Assembly: GCF_021130785.1 (NCBI RefSeq) | Contig: NC_060208.1 | Location: forward strand, 50,718,501-50,782,500 | DNA length: 64,000 bases | Direction of reading: 5' to 3' | From: Homalodisca vitripennis | Taxonomy: Eukaryota > Arthropoda > Insecta > Hemiptera > Cicadellidae | Part shown: positions 50,203 to 61,899 of the stretch, in pieces | How positions within the stretch are numbered: position 1 is the stretch's first letter | Layout of the letters: every line of letters begins with the position of its first letter | Made by a program: the position numbers and the translations under genes | The notes under the pieces: generated by a model | Told to the model about the DNA's origin: nothing | What the model saw: only the letters and a program-made list of their open reading frames with translations | Databases searched by the model: none

Positions 50203-50268
50203 ACACACACACACATACGCACACGCACACACACGCGCGCACGCACGCGCGCACGCGCGCTCACACAC
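50203..50268. repeat. (AC)n/(GC)n compound microsatellite
   Basis: ACACACAC grading into GCGCACGCACGC-type repeats. This alternating purine-pyrimidine tract is of the kind that can adopt Z-DNA. Confidence 0.95.
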
Positions 50269-50510
50269 ATGTTTACAACTTAGACTATCATAAAAGATAG
50301 TGACAGTAAACAAGTTAAAGATGTTACACAATATATGTATAATAGCAGTACGAAACACCACATGTAACAGATTGGCTGCGATGGCATGCAAAATACCATA
50401 ATTTGTCGTCTTGGACAGATGGAGAGAAGGACAATTATTAAAAAAGAACTTATCACAAAAATTACACATCATAGAAGTTTTTCTTGTGCTAATGAATTAT
50501 CATGTCCAAT

Positions 50511-50786
50511 TTAAAGTTCACATATGTCTTGACATATATTATACATAGAGGTTATTGCATATTCAGCATATAGATGTATAGGTAGATTACACAACATTGT
50601 AGAACTCAATATTTCCCCGCTATCTTTTGGACCTGCTTCGTCCAAAGTAACGAAATGTGTAATATAAATGACGTATTGGATGAATACCAATATCCTACAA
50701 AATTCTAGCAGAACTAAATGGGTTTTGTCACACGTCCAAGAGTATAATACTATCTTCGTTGTTCTAGCCTCACACAAAGCAGCCAT
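50511..50786 (-). CDS. Uncharacterised 91-codon open frame starting in the conserved island
   Basis: The frame opens at ATGGCTGCTTTGTGTGAG (50786, minus), inside the block nearly identical to 8842-9054, and runs 91 codons beyond it. The N-terminal part MAALCEARTTK is shared with the left copy, where the frame closes after 26 codons; the rest has no counterpart there and no domain that I recognise. A frame of this length can occur by chance. I list it only because its start lies in the conserved block; it may be a first exon, a chance frame, or part of a mobile element. Confidence 0.2.
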   Translation of the reverse strand: MAALCEARTTKIVLYSWTCDKTHLVLLEFCRILVFIQYVIYITHFVTLDEAGPKDSGEILSSTMLCNLPIHLYAEYAITSMYNICQDICEL

Positions 50787-51340
50787 TGTGGTTGCCAATA
50801 GTGTTATAACGACCAGGCTACTATATCCGCACAGAGCCGTGTAAGTAGGGAACCCTCAGGGGAGGCTTTTGTGTAACATAATATTGAAGCTGTTCATCAC
50901 GTGGTAATACACCGCGATAAATTTGAGCACCCATCCTTTCTCTTCTGCTCTGGTTCTAGTGTAGAGGTTGCTTTTAATTTTTGCGATTAGAACCAAACAA
51001 AAACGATCAATACCTTGTTTATGCACTCATAAAATAACAAAAAAATACTAAATATTTATTTGACCAAATACATTTTTGTGGGTTTAAACTAAAACACGTG
51101 TGCTCTCAACACAAGGAACTAAACGAGTTCTCAATGACCATAACGATTTACCATGCAAAATTAATGTAGGCTTATATTACTCGATACTAGTAGGTCAGGT
51201 AATTAAAGAAAAACAATACCGATTGTTGTAACATTGCGTTAAAGTTGTGTCTATACCTATGATGTATCTATTGTAATTTAATCATCAAAACTCAATACTA
51301 TCTGATACGCATATCTTCCAATATTGGCTTTACATTAATG
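50520..51340. repeat. Right-arm segment aligning with 8440-9240 (inverted)
   Basis: Partner of 8440-9240. Homology is continuous, including CGTTAAAGTTGTGTCTATAC at 51238-51257 and AATATTGGCTTT near 51320. Confidence 0.8.
50753..50961 (-). other. Highly conserved ~210-bp island, right copy
   Basis: The reverse complement equals 8842-9054 except for two substitutions and lack of the GTAC insertion. In this copy the small frame starting ATGGGTGCTCAA is cut to 37 codons by the 4-nt difference. Homologous flanks on both sides are clearly more diverged. Function unknown. Confidence 0.6.
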
Positions 51341-52072
51341 TGAATGCTACTGGCACAGTACTTTCATAATAAATTTGTTCTTATTTTAACACTATTCAAT
51401 ATTAGGAAACCTATTTAGTTTTAATTACTTTATAAGTTAAAAGGAAAGGAGTTTTAGTTTAAATAGAATAAACTTTCGTCAGTAATAAACGTAAAGGAAA
51501 GAATAATACACTGCAAACACAAGATCACACAGATTAAATAATTATACACTAATAAAAATATTAGTTAAATCTGTTGAAATCATGGAAATAATACATAATA
51601 AATTATTACATTATTCATTTTCGAATGCGTCACCTTAATTTGTGTTTTACTGTGGAGTGACATGCTTGGTACTTAGATAAATGAGATTTTTTGACGTTTC
51701 ATCTCGTTCAGTAACCATGATTTTGGATTAGTTCATCACCGCATATTGAATATTTCAAGTTATATTTTGTGCTTCACATGCACATGCTTCACATGCTGTA
51801 AGATTACTACCTGCTTAAGATGATAGATTCCAGTCGTCGAAACGTTATGATGTACTGTAAGGAACACTATGATAATTTAATAAATATTTCAATGAACCAC
51901 TTCCCAAAGAGATATATATGTTCTGAAGAATTAACAGGAAAATTCGTAGTATTGAATCTCCCTTAAACTGAAGCATTTATATGTACAGCTAATTGTATGC
52001 ATCGAAAAGCTGGTGGAAACATTTTCCTCTAAACTCTCATAAAAACCTGTACGCAATTTTCCACTCCACAAA
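51341..52072. other. Non-coding right-arm interval
   Basis: No gene is recognised. Near 51812-51850 a CTTAAGATGAT...GTCGTCGAAACG stretch resembles the hairpin-plus-GAAAC context seen in some retroelements (compare 10173-10205). Confidence 0.45.
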
Positions 52073-52410
52073 TCTTATCTAGTAGTAGTATGGGAAAGAG
52101 GAATGATGCTGTTTACACAAACAAAGCATGTCCCTCACTGTATGTTACAAGAGGTCGTGACAATAGTAGGCAGTAATAGCTGAATTCTGCTGCTATACAT
52201 CAAATCTGTACACACTTACCCATACTCACGACTCTTATCTAGTACATGGACAAGAGTAATGATGCTGTTTACTCAAACAAAGCCTGTCCCTCACTGTTTG
52301 TTACAAGAGGTCGTGACGATAGTAGGCAGTAATAGCTGAATTGTGCTGATATACCTCAACTCCGTACGCACTTACCCATACTCACGACTCTTATCTAGTA
52401 CATACGGATG
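52073..52410. repeat. Two-copy tandem repeat, ~160 bp period (pairs with 7464-7735)
   Basis: TCTTATCTAGTA recurs at 52073, 52233 and 52389, with GATGCTGTTTAC, AAACAAAGCxTGTCCCTCAC, AAGAGGTCGTGAC and AGTAGGCAGTAATAGCTGAA between. The two full units are about 90% alike by eye. Confidence 0.85.
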
Positions 52411-53394
52411 AATAATTATTCTGTTATAACACAAAACCTTCCTATAGTACCGGTTACAAGCGATGTCTTATTTATTCATGACAATGGAATAAAATGATTG
52501 GTATGTTTAGATGGTACATTGACATATTTTTTCCTCTTTATCTCCAAATGAGTGTCTAATACTTCTATTAAGGATGTACATTGTATGTCTTTGCTTTCCA
52601 ATTTATGTTTGCTACATTATCCTATTATCTTGATGTAGTCTAGAAATTATATAAATTGGATATCCTTAATCAGTGTTTATCTCTCTTTAGTGTAAAATAA
52701 AAGTACTGCTCCCTCAATGGTTTTCTGCCATAAACAATTCCACTTTGCGACTGGTGCATTGCTTTGTTATTCCATTTACAATAGTAACGGCTCACTGCGC
52801 TCGTTTTTTTTCCCTCAAATTGCAGTTACTGAACGAATTGTTCATTGAGTCATATTCGTGACCGGTCCCTAGAGGTTGTATTACTTCAACTATTTTAAAT
52901 ATATTACTCCTCAATGTCAAAGGAAACAAATTTCGGGTATCGCAAATAAACTAAATAATGGTTTGATCTCGTAATTATTACCATATACAGTAGAAGTTAT
53001 ATAATATTACTGAATTATGCAGCTTACAGTTACAGTTGATAATAGTGGTAATAATATTGTTCTTGCAAATAAAAATTCTAAAAATGTATTATATAAGTAC
53101 TCCAAATTAAAAAATATCTATGTTTCATTCTTATACCTGAGTAATACACATGCAAGCTTTCTTCTAGATGTTCACTGGATGCTGTGTGATTTAGCTATAA
53201 CACATCATGTTCTACCAAATTTTGTTTTCATTTTATAGTATTATTTATGTGTCTAGTTCTCGGTTCTAAGTATATTAAGCTAGGAAAACATATAATCTGA
53301 GGGAAAATGGCGTTTCGTATCGTTTCTCTATCGATTTTACTACAATCAAGCCATGTGCTTCTTCAGTGCCAATTGGATTTTGGCTCCTGTCACA
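52411..53394. other. Non-coding right-arm interval
   Basis: Nothing recognised. The open frame at 53017-53238 has no domain. Confidence 0.4.
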
Positions 53395-53545
53395 TTACCA
53401 ATGTACACAGTATGATAAAAAGGTTACGACATGATCGAAATGTACTGCGTGTATAGTAACTTTTAATATTTTAGGCGATGTGATAATTATATCAATTAGA
53501 CAAAAATAATAACAATCAATAGAATAAGAACTTCAACACACTGCA
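53395..53545. repeat. Right-arm anchor (pairs with 6385-6490)
   Basis: GACATGATCGA and GTGATAATTATATCAATTAGA are the reverse complement of blocks at 6415-6480. Confidence 0.7.
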
Positions 53546-53835
53546 GTGACATAATATGTATGTTTACTGAAAAATCACAATAATAACCTAAATTAATAAT
53601 CTCAAAGACTGCAAGTATACATTACAAAAACTAGAGTAAAATTATTAAATACAATCATACCACTTACGCAAATCATGAGTAAATTTGATCTCATTCAGCA
53701 AACTTAAGAAACTAACTACGTACTATTTTAAATCTGTAGTATGATGTTGTGAGGAAGAATTTTTTTTATATCATAATTAATTATTTATTATACTTGAAAC
53801 AATTTAATTGGTTAATATATAATACAACTGGTGCT

Positions 53836-53867
53836 TGGTCCCGGCGAAGCAAGTACTTTTTGTGATT

Positions 53868-53906
<39 letters not shown>
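53836..53906 (+). mobile_element. Truncated SINE copy with (TA)n tail
   Basis: GGTCCCGGCGAAGCAAGTAC then TTTTTGTGATTCAA and a (TA)n tract: the T-arm end, body and tail of the SINE at 49992-50153, in opposite orientation. The 5' part of the tRNA head is missing or decayed. A TCATATATATCATATATATGA stretch follows the tail. Confidence 0.75.
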
Positions 53907-53908
<2 letters not shown>

Positions 53909-54239
53909 TATATATCATATATATGATGATAATCAAAATTTCTCTACGTCATATGCTAAAATTTGATATTATATTAAGCCCCAGAGATTACTTACCTACA
54001 GTTAATTAACTTAGAGATCCTAGTGGTAGTTGACACGACAACTAGTGTCACGAGAAGTTGATTAAATTAGACATTTCCAGTGAATATAATTACGTTATGA
54101 GTAGTTTTATTAAGTGCCGGAATTTTTTGTATAAGCTCTACCGTTTGCCTCTTGACGAGCAAACATCTAAAGATACAAGGTAAGGAATACTCAACACCAA
54201 ATGTCGCGTAACAGGTTTCGCTGAGACTGCATGCAAAAT

Positions 54240-54840
54240 CTTAACTCTAAATATAACTCATTTAATTTTCAAGATGTCCTGCGGGTATACATACAGACAT
54301 ACAATCGTACATAAACAAAATTTACAAAAACAATTACATGGTTAGCCAAGTACCGTAATAGAACATATTCTTGTGTACATAGAAATGAAGATGCATGAAA
54401 AATCTTAGTCTACGAATTTCTCTCTCGTTATATCATTTCATAAGTTGCATTCACATTTTTTATTCATGTATTTGTCATAGCTGTACTCAAATAATAAAAA
54501 TCCTGTGACCTAGGGAGGGTATTACAACACAAGAGAGCGCTGAAACCAAATCTCGTTACTGATTTTCAACATTGATTTTACACTCTATTATTTCATTTTA
54601 CTCTAATAAATAAGTTTATACATGTACAAATCAAATATGATTTTACAAATTTGTTTACTAATTTATTTGCACTGCTATTTTCTCGTTGCTATAGTGGTTA
54701 CCTATAAGAAGAAAGTAAAGATATTTACTACCGCTCAGCCAAATCCCATGGAGTGACATGCATCATCAAAATCATTATTGATTATGTATGTATGAATTGA
54801 AGCTTCATAAAAAACTTCAAGGCTATAGGTAAATTCTTTT
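54240..54840 (+). repeat. Interspersed repeat, related to 29430-29860
   Basis: Shares TTTTCAAGATGTCCTGCGGG/ATACATACAGACAT, TACATAGAAATGAAG, GATTTTCAACATTG, CGCTCAGCCAAATCCCATGG and AGTGACAT with 29430-29860. The order of blocks differs, suggesting two overlapping copies. Class unknown. Confidence 0.55.
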
Positions 54841-55009
54841 ACCTGAAATATAACTATTATCAGAAAGAAAATTTTATTTTATTCTATAAATTAGTTATTT
54901 TAAAAGGTAATGTTTTAAAATAAAATGCCTAAATACAACTATCTACGAATTATAAAACTTACTGTTTATCAGCCATACCGAAACATGCATAAAATATCGT
55001 TGCAGAGTA

Positions 55010-55530
55010 AAATAAAGTTTCATAATACATTTTGTGCTAACCTTTCATAACAACGGTCCAAACCTTAATGGCTTTTCAAGCCATAAACTTTCAGTGAATA
55101 ATGTATTTGGCAACAGTATTTAGCACTAACGCTAAGCACTCTCAGAGTAATCATTTATCGTACAACGGTTTAAAACACCCATGTAGTTTCTGTATAACAT
55201 ACTCGTATTACAGGTTCGGTTCAAATTAGATTTGGCGTTAATCACTGAATTTTCATTTTTTTGTAAATTGTCATTTAATACAAAAAGTGTTCTGCTATAC
55301 ACTTTAGGAATATTACAATCAAATATAAATTGGTGAGAAACCACCACTGATTTAATGAAAGCGAATGTTTATTCTTTGTTCATTACATATGAAAAATAAT
55401 AGTTTTAAATCTTTTAGTTTTTTGAGCTACTAGTGTTGAAATGATACTAATTTTAGTATAAACATATATTTGAGCTAAAATCACATACCGCAGGCCCAAA
55501 TTACGACATTAGCTGGCCATTTACTGCTGA
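55010..55530. repeat. Outermost right-arm anchor (pairs with 3690-4080)
   Basis: Reverse-complement partner of 3690-4080, with an extra segment of about 110 bp. Includes AAACCTTAATGGCTTTTCAA and the block near 55435-55480. Confidence 0.75.
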
Positions 55531-56800
55531 AATGCATTTATTACAGGTGATTGTAAGAATAGCCAGGTTTCCGGTGTGTGAATGATTTGCAGCTTTTTAA
55601 ATATGTAATCTAAGGGTATATGTTGTTCTAAACTCTAAACTTCTAAATCTAAACTATATATTGTTCCGTACAAACGAAAGAAAGATAACGCATAACACAA
55701 AGCTGTTGATAAAAAAATACATTACGTCCTAAACTTACTATATCTGTATTTTAACATTGAAATAATAACATTTAATTTGTATGTATTAAATATAAAAATA
55801 GAGTCGTCACTTAAAGCAGCGTCATCACGCTGAATAGACTGAATTTGTTTATAACTCTGTCTCTTAATTTTTGTAACTAGATTTAGACCAGTGTATTGCA
55901 AAGTGTAATAAATCTTTCTGCAAATAATATATTATTATTTTATTCATTTACAAATCCACTAAATAAACCTTACCTTATTAAAACAGATCTGGTATGAATA
56001 AAACAATTGTCAATTTGCATTAGTATTAATTTTTATTGATGCATGATTGTTATTACAACACTAGACCAATAAAACCAAGGAAAATTAATTTTTAGCAGGA
56101 AAATAATTATAAAAATTTGTTACGATTAAATGTCAATGTCGATTGGATTTATAGCTTATTATCTCTTAAATTATCTTATGTCACACGGTATCCTTTCATT
56201 ATCAGCTATAGTCTGAATAATATTTCATATCGTGTTCTAAAAATGTTATATCTAGGAAATGTATGTAGCATTTAGAATAATTTAATATGAAATTCCTTCT
56301 AATGTTCCATTAAAATATTTTTAGTAAATTGCTTTTAATTTACAAATATACGAGAATAATAAAAAATATTTAAGAGAATCAATTCAAGCAAATAATTCAC
56401 TATATATTACCTCAATAAGAAGTATTTTATAAACTTCTCTATTGCCTGAATAACAATAACGAGAATATATTTGCAAAACAAATACCAATGACTAAGCATC
56501 AGCAGCAATGATAAGAATATATAAGCATAGGTTATGAAAGAGAAGGTTCTTTAGCATCAACCCAGAGGCACTAAGAATTCAGCACGGTAATCTATGAGCC
56601 ATGTTGGACCAAAACCTGAGTCCTGCTTGGAGTTTCAATCATTCTGTTTTTCTGCATTACTGAATGGAGATTTAATATTTGAATAACATAATTTGTATTA
56701 ATCTCTATTGTTTGGAGAAAAGTTAAAAAAACTCTATGAAAATGTTTCTTAAAGCTTAAAGTATTCTTATAATAAATATGAGAGGGTTGTCAGTTCTAAA
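55531..56800. other. Non-coding interval outside the inverted duplication
   Basis: Nothing recognised. Any mirror match left of 3.69 kb is too weak to claim. Confidence 0.4.
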
Positions 56801-56809
56801 CTGGATTAA

Positions 56810-58200
56810 GCAGTTAGACATACATTTGACATGCAGATATTGTGGAATTTTAGTATTACTTTCACCATCACTGACAGTATTACTGTTACCATTTATGTGG
56901 TTTCTATCTAACGTTTATTTTATATCGTAGTTCCTATGCTTGTCTCTATGCCTGTTCCATTCTAGACCGTAAAATCCTAATTATTCCTGTGATGGATAAG
57001 TTGTTTATTTTTCACTTGACAGATACATTTACAGATCAATACCTTTGAAATCCAATATTAAAAGGACATTAACCCAGTTAGCAATGTTTACAATAGGACA
57101 GTAAGACAAACGATACCTACAAAATAACAGTAACGATTCCGCTGGTGATTTGTCTGTCTTTATCGGGTACATTTTCGAACTAAAAGCTAAAACTTTACTT
57201 AGATAGGGCTTTGAAATATTATGTCCATGGTTATTTGTTACATCAGAACTGCATATCGCTATTACTAAGAAATACAGTCTTACAATGGAGTGAGTATTTA
57301 CTGTAGTAATATTACTGGTGAACACTATGTATCTAGTATAAGTTAGTTCTAACTGTACTCATTTTAACTGAACTATAAAACTCACGTAGCACAGACATAA
57401 CATTCAGGTAATTATTAAAGGTTCGCCGTTTCTTTTTAAGGCTAACATCTAGTATAATGGTTCCGGTCAAAGGATTTGATGTATCGACGTGTATACATCA
57501 GCTTTAATATGTAATGGACTGGTGTTCCATTAACCTAGAGAGGATCTATGGTATTGCCTTTATGTTCCATTATTAGATTAATACAAAATGCACATTATTA
57601 ACTTCAAATTTAATTAGAGTTACAGATAGTGTAGTGACGATCTTTGACATGCTTCCAATGATTCTAAAGAAATATGTCACGTACACTTCTGAGCCATAAG
57701 CTCTTGTGTAACTCTAGTACGTTTTTCAAGTTATATTTAAACGGATGACTATTTTAATTGTATAGTGTTCACAGCCATTTACAGTTGTCACAGCACAATA
57801 CCGTGCAAAACCACAAAACCTGCAAAATATGTTAATTTCATCAATTACTTGTACATTGGCATAGTACTCTGCCATCCGAATGAATAGTCGCATATAGAGA
57901 TACGCAGTGTTCTGCATAATTGTTTCCCCCCATGGTTATGTTCCTAATAGTTGGCTTTATATCTGAACTATAAACTCCAACTCTACATATACTCTGTTTA
58001 TATCAGATTAATATTTTACCAGCGTAGTAGGATGATATTAACAGAGAACACAGCGGAAGCCTCAAATTATTGTAATTACTGCTCTCGTCATTAAATTTCG
58101 CTAACGTTACATTTTGGCCTGTACCAGTTTCATATCCGGACCAACCATTTCTGCACATAACTACGTAATATTTTCATAAGTATTGTGATTCGAAACCTCG
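56810..58200. repeat. Degenerate sequence related to the 61.9-63.4 kb tandem array
   Basis: Blocks such as ATTACTGTTACCATTTATGTGG (56881), TATCTGAACTATAAACTCCAACTC (57960), GAACACAGCGGAAGCCTCAAA (58045) and CAGTTTCATATCCGGACC (58126) match unit parts of the array at 61.9-63.4 kb. Spacing is irregular. Confidence 0.5.
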
Positions 58201-61200
58201 TTTTATAAGTTGGTGTAAACATATACTTTAACATGTCTTTTTATTGCTTCAAACTTTTATATAATGTTTTCATAAACTAAATTAAATCTATAAAGCTTTG
58301 TAAGGCATTAACTATAAAAAAACAATAAACATTTTTCCAAAGTGTTTTTATAAAACCCTTTGTGATTAACAAAATGATTGAAGTTTGAGATCTTTAAATT
58401 GTTTATATACAAGTATCTCGTATTTATAGTTTCATTATAAAAACGCCCACGTGACAGCAAATGTATCATTTTATTATTCTTTTGAATAGTTATGATGGTT
58501 TATTTCTTAAAAATTATAAAAATAATCTTTTGTAATCAATAGTTCAATAAATATTTTTAAATCACCTGATAAAAGAAGTTGGTACATTTCTTATTTATTG
58601 CAATATGTTACAATTATTTCTCCTCTTAATACTAAATTTAATAAAATTTTATTATGTACAAGATGAATACATTTGATAACACGGCATTCAAACCATGAAG
58701 TAAAATTTGTTAATGTACAAATATGTAAATGTTTAGAGTAAATAATTTCCATTGCGTCAAAACGCCCTTAAACTCGACCGAAATATGACACAAATCGAAT
58801 ATTTTTGTAATAGATTCCTTTTTGGTGTGGTGATTAAGAATATGTAATTATAATTTCTCTAATACATATAGAAAGGAAAATGTATGAGTTTTACCAATAC
58901 TACTCACCATTCCCATAATCAGAAACTACAGTTTCATCGTTCACAAGTTAGTTCTTTCCTTTATAATGAGGTAGAATTTTTGAAAAAAAAAATTGATAAA
59001 AACTACCTGAAAATAACAACTACTTACGTTATGTTGCTTTTTTTATTATTTTACTTTTCATCCGTGTCATCTGCTTTTATATTTCACAGCAGTCTTTCAT
59101 TGCGTTTAACTATACATATGCTGTTTTATGTGATACTCTTTAAAGAGCTTCATAAACATTTAAAAGAATACCTTATAGTTTTCTAACGATTCTCGTACTA
59201 AAACTTCGGTAAAACCTTTTTTTATTTCATGCAATAAAACTTCCTGGAGATTAAATATTCATATTGGTTATTTGTGGTTTCTTTTTTTTCTTTATTTTCC
59301 TCAATATAGCTCGTACATACCAGCATTAACAAAGCCTTTTTTTACTGTTATTTTAAAACGAGATGTAACATTAGAAATTTGTTTAAATGCAAAATTTAAT
59401 TTTTCTGTAAACAAAATGATTGAACTTTCCATGTATTTTAAAAATTATATACTGTTTTCTGCACGACATATAGCCTATACCGTTATCCACCACACACAAT
59501 TTGTTTTTATTAATCACTGTTTTTAGGACTAATTCTGTAATAAACCGTTAATAGTTTTTGTTACTAATTTTTGTAACCGTTAATGTACTCCTGCACCTCA
59601 TTATGGACATATAGTTGTAATTGTATCTATGTGGCCGTTGCTTGATACTTGTAATGTAAGTTACATAAATGTACTATTAAAAATATTAACTAACTAACTG
59701 AGTAGCTTGTTCTATTATAATATTTTATTTTATTTTAACTATATACTTGCTTTGTTTGTTTGACATTTACTGCTTACAACTATAAATAATACACTTAAAT
59801 ATATGATTAGTTGTATTAAAAAAGCTTTTATTTGTAATGATAGTTTTGTAAAGAAGTAAAATCTATCAGGTTAAAATTTAATGATTATAAAATATAACTT
59901 TTTTTAATAATGAATTTCAATGTGATGAATAATACGTAAACTGTGGAAAATATTCAACTAATTATGATAAAATAATTTAATTAATTATTTTAATTTAAGT
60001 AATAAATTAATTTAGAATAAACGAGTCACTAGTGTTACATGGTTTTACATAAAATGCAAAATTTCCTTACACGCCCATATAAAAAGCTTGGTGGGGCCGC
60101 ATTAGGTGGACCAACTAAACCCCAAAACCTATAAATTTAGGACTTAAAATTGTAAATCATTAAAAAAAGTGCTTAATATTTAATTTAGTGATTGAAATAC
60201 ATTTTTTACTTATCTAGAGAGTACACAAATATAATAGTGTTTTATTGTGATATGCTATACATTGTGAAAACAAGATAGATTTAAATTTTTAAAATAATTT
60301 GTACCGGATGGATTAATTTCTTCAGGTTTACTCTCATACTAGATTCAAGAGAGCCCTTACACTAAAGGAGGCAGAATTTTATCAATTAAACTTCGTTTGT
60401 GACTTTTTGCCAGCTATTGAGTAGTTTTGCCACACTATACGATGGGACTTCGCTATTCTTCATATCCGTCTAGTTCATGCACAATACACGTATAGATTGA
60501 TGTTGTGTGCCAACAGACACCGCCTACATCTGGCATTCATTATTCAAAATTTCAAGAGTGATAGTTTTAAAATTACAATATTTATTATAAATTCGTTAAT
60601 ATATATTTTTAACAATTAAATATCCTGGTATACTTCTATGAAGTTACCTAATCGTCGATATTGATTCTAATTAATCTTCTAAAGTACTAGAGCTTAGATA
60701 TATTTGGCAAAAAAATTGTACGTATCTAATTAAGCTGTTTTAGTTGGATAACGAGCAGAGCATTTACATAGTTTAACTGGATTGTGCAACGGATCAGGGA
60801 CTAATCACCACTCAGTGGTCGGTAAATGCAACAATGATGTCATTATCGGTAATCTGTGTGTCTTTTTTCTTAATTATTTACAAATATCACCTTTATTAAT
60901 CCCAATATTATATCCCAATCTCAATTAATCCCAATATTATGTAATCATAGTTGTTCTAACTGTAAAGCTGATAGCCTGAGTTTCTTAACTTCTAGGATTA
61001 GGGGACATTCAATATAACAATATATTTAATTTTAGAATGGAGAAACATACAAAAATATAATAGTTAAGAAATCCATACAATTCATATAAGATTACATTCA
61101 TCAAACATATAATAAATAAAAGTCAGTACTGCAATATATTTTACAAAATATGCAACAAAGTAAGCCGATTCCTACAACTTGCCGTAATAGAAGCACAGAA

Positions 61201-61320
61201 GACAGAGAGCGAAGAGACTATTACATAACTTATAACGAACTATTCACAATCCTCTAAGTACTGCAACGGCAACATTGATTAGTTATAAAAAATGATGAGT
61301 ATACTCTAGTGCAGCTGAAT
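58201..61320. other. Non-coding AT-rich interval
   Basis: No gene or element is recognised. Open frames at 58884-59186 and 59272-59526 are rich in Phe/Leu/Ile codons as expected from AT-rich DNA and show no domain. Confidence 0.45.
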
Positions 61321-61750
61321 AAGGTAGAACTTGTAATTAACAAGACAAACTGTGCCCTACTGCTTGCCATCTCCACCATGCCAGACACCCCCTCCCTCTC
61401 ACTCTTGGGAACCAGCTGGCATGGAGCTACTGTATGGATCTCACTAGCAGTAAGTAGTAGAGCAGTCGGGCCCTAAAGGCCTCACCAGTAAGACGTTAGT
61501 GTTAAGTCACAGACTTCTCCGCAAAGGCGAACTCAGTCCGCGGCACACAGAGTGGGTACTTCGTCCCCCGGACTTCGTTGGATGGGTGTGTTGAGCTTGG
61601 GGAGCTCAAACGCCGCCGTTTCAACTGGGGACCATAGAGTTATGAGAGCTACGCCGACCTTCGAAGCCTCCTACTAAACCTCAAGCACTTACGGAGGTTA
61701 AGGAGCTAGCGGGGGCTACCAGTCGATCCCAGGACTGCACCTAAATTTTG
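61320..61750. other. Isolated GC-rich segment of unknown nature
   Basis: This is the most GC-rich and CpG-rich stretch of the window (for example GTCCGCGGCACACAGAGTGG near 61536 and AACGCCGCCGTTTCAACTGG near 61608), with sharp edges against AT-rich DNA. On the plus strand a frame of about 45 codons is open around 61508-61640, but I recognise no domain. It might be the 5' region of a retroelement, a host exon or promoter, or a foreign insertion. Confidence 0.4.
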
Positions 61751-61899
61751 ATATTTTTGAAAACTACGGCTTTTTCACTGATTAAGGTTTTTACATGTGC
61801 ACTCTGGAGTATATTGTCATTATAAATTGTGAAATGAACTGTGTTAAATAAAATAAATGAACTCATTGCACATTATGTTATAATGCAAGTTTCATATAT

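Noticed and set aside
50118..50472. Open frames on both strands with His-Thr and Cys-Ala runs
   Set aside because: They are translations of the (AC)n/(GC)n microsatellite.
58884..59526. Two plus-strand open frames (100 and 84 codons) as membrane proteins
   Set aside because: Phe/Leu/Ile-rich content follows from T-rich DNA; no signal or domain beyond that.
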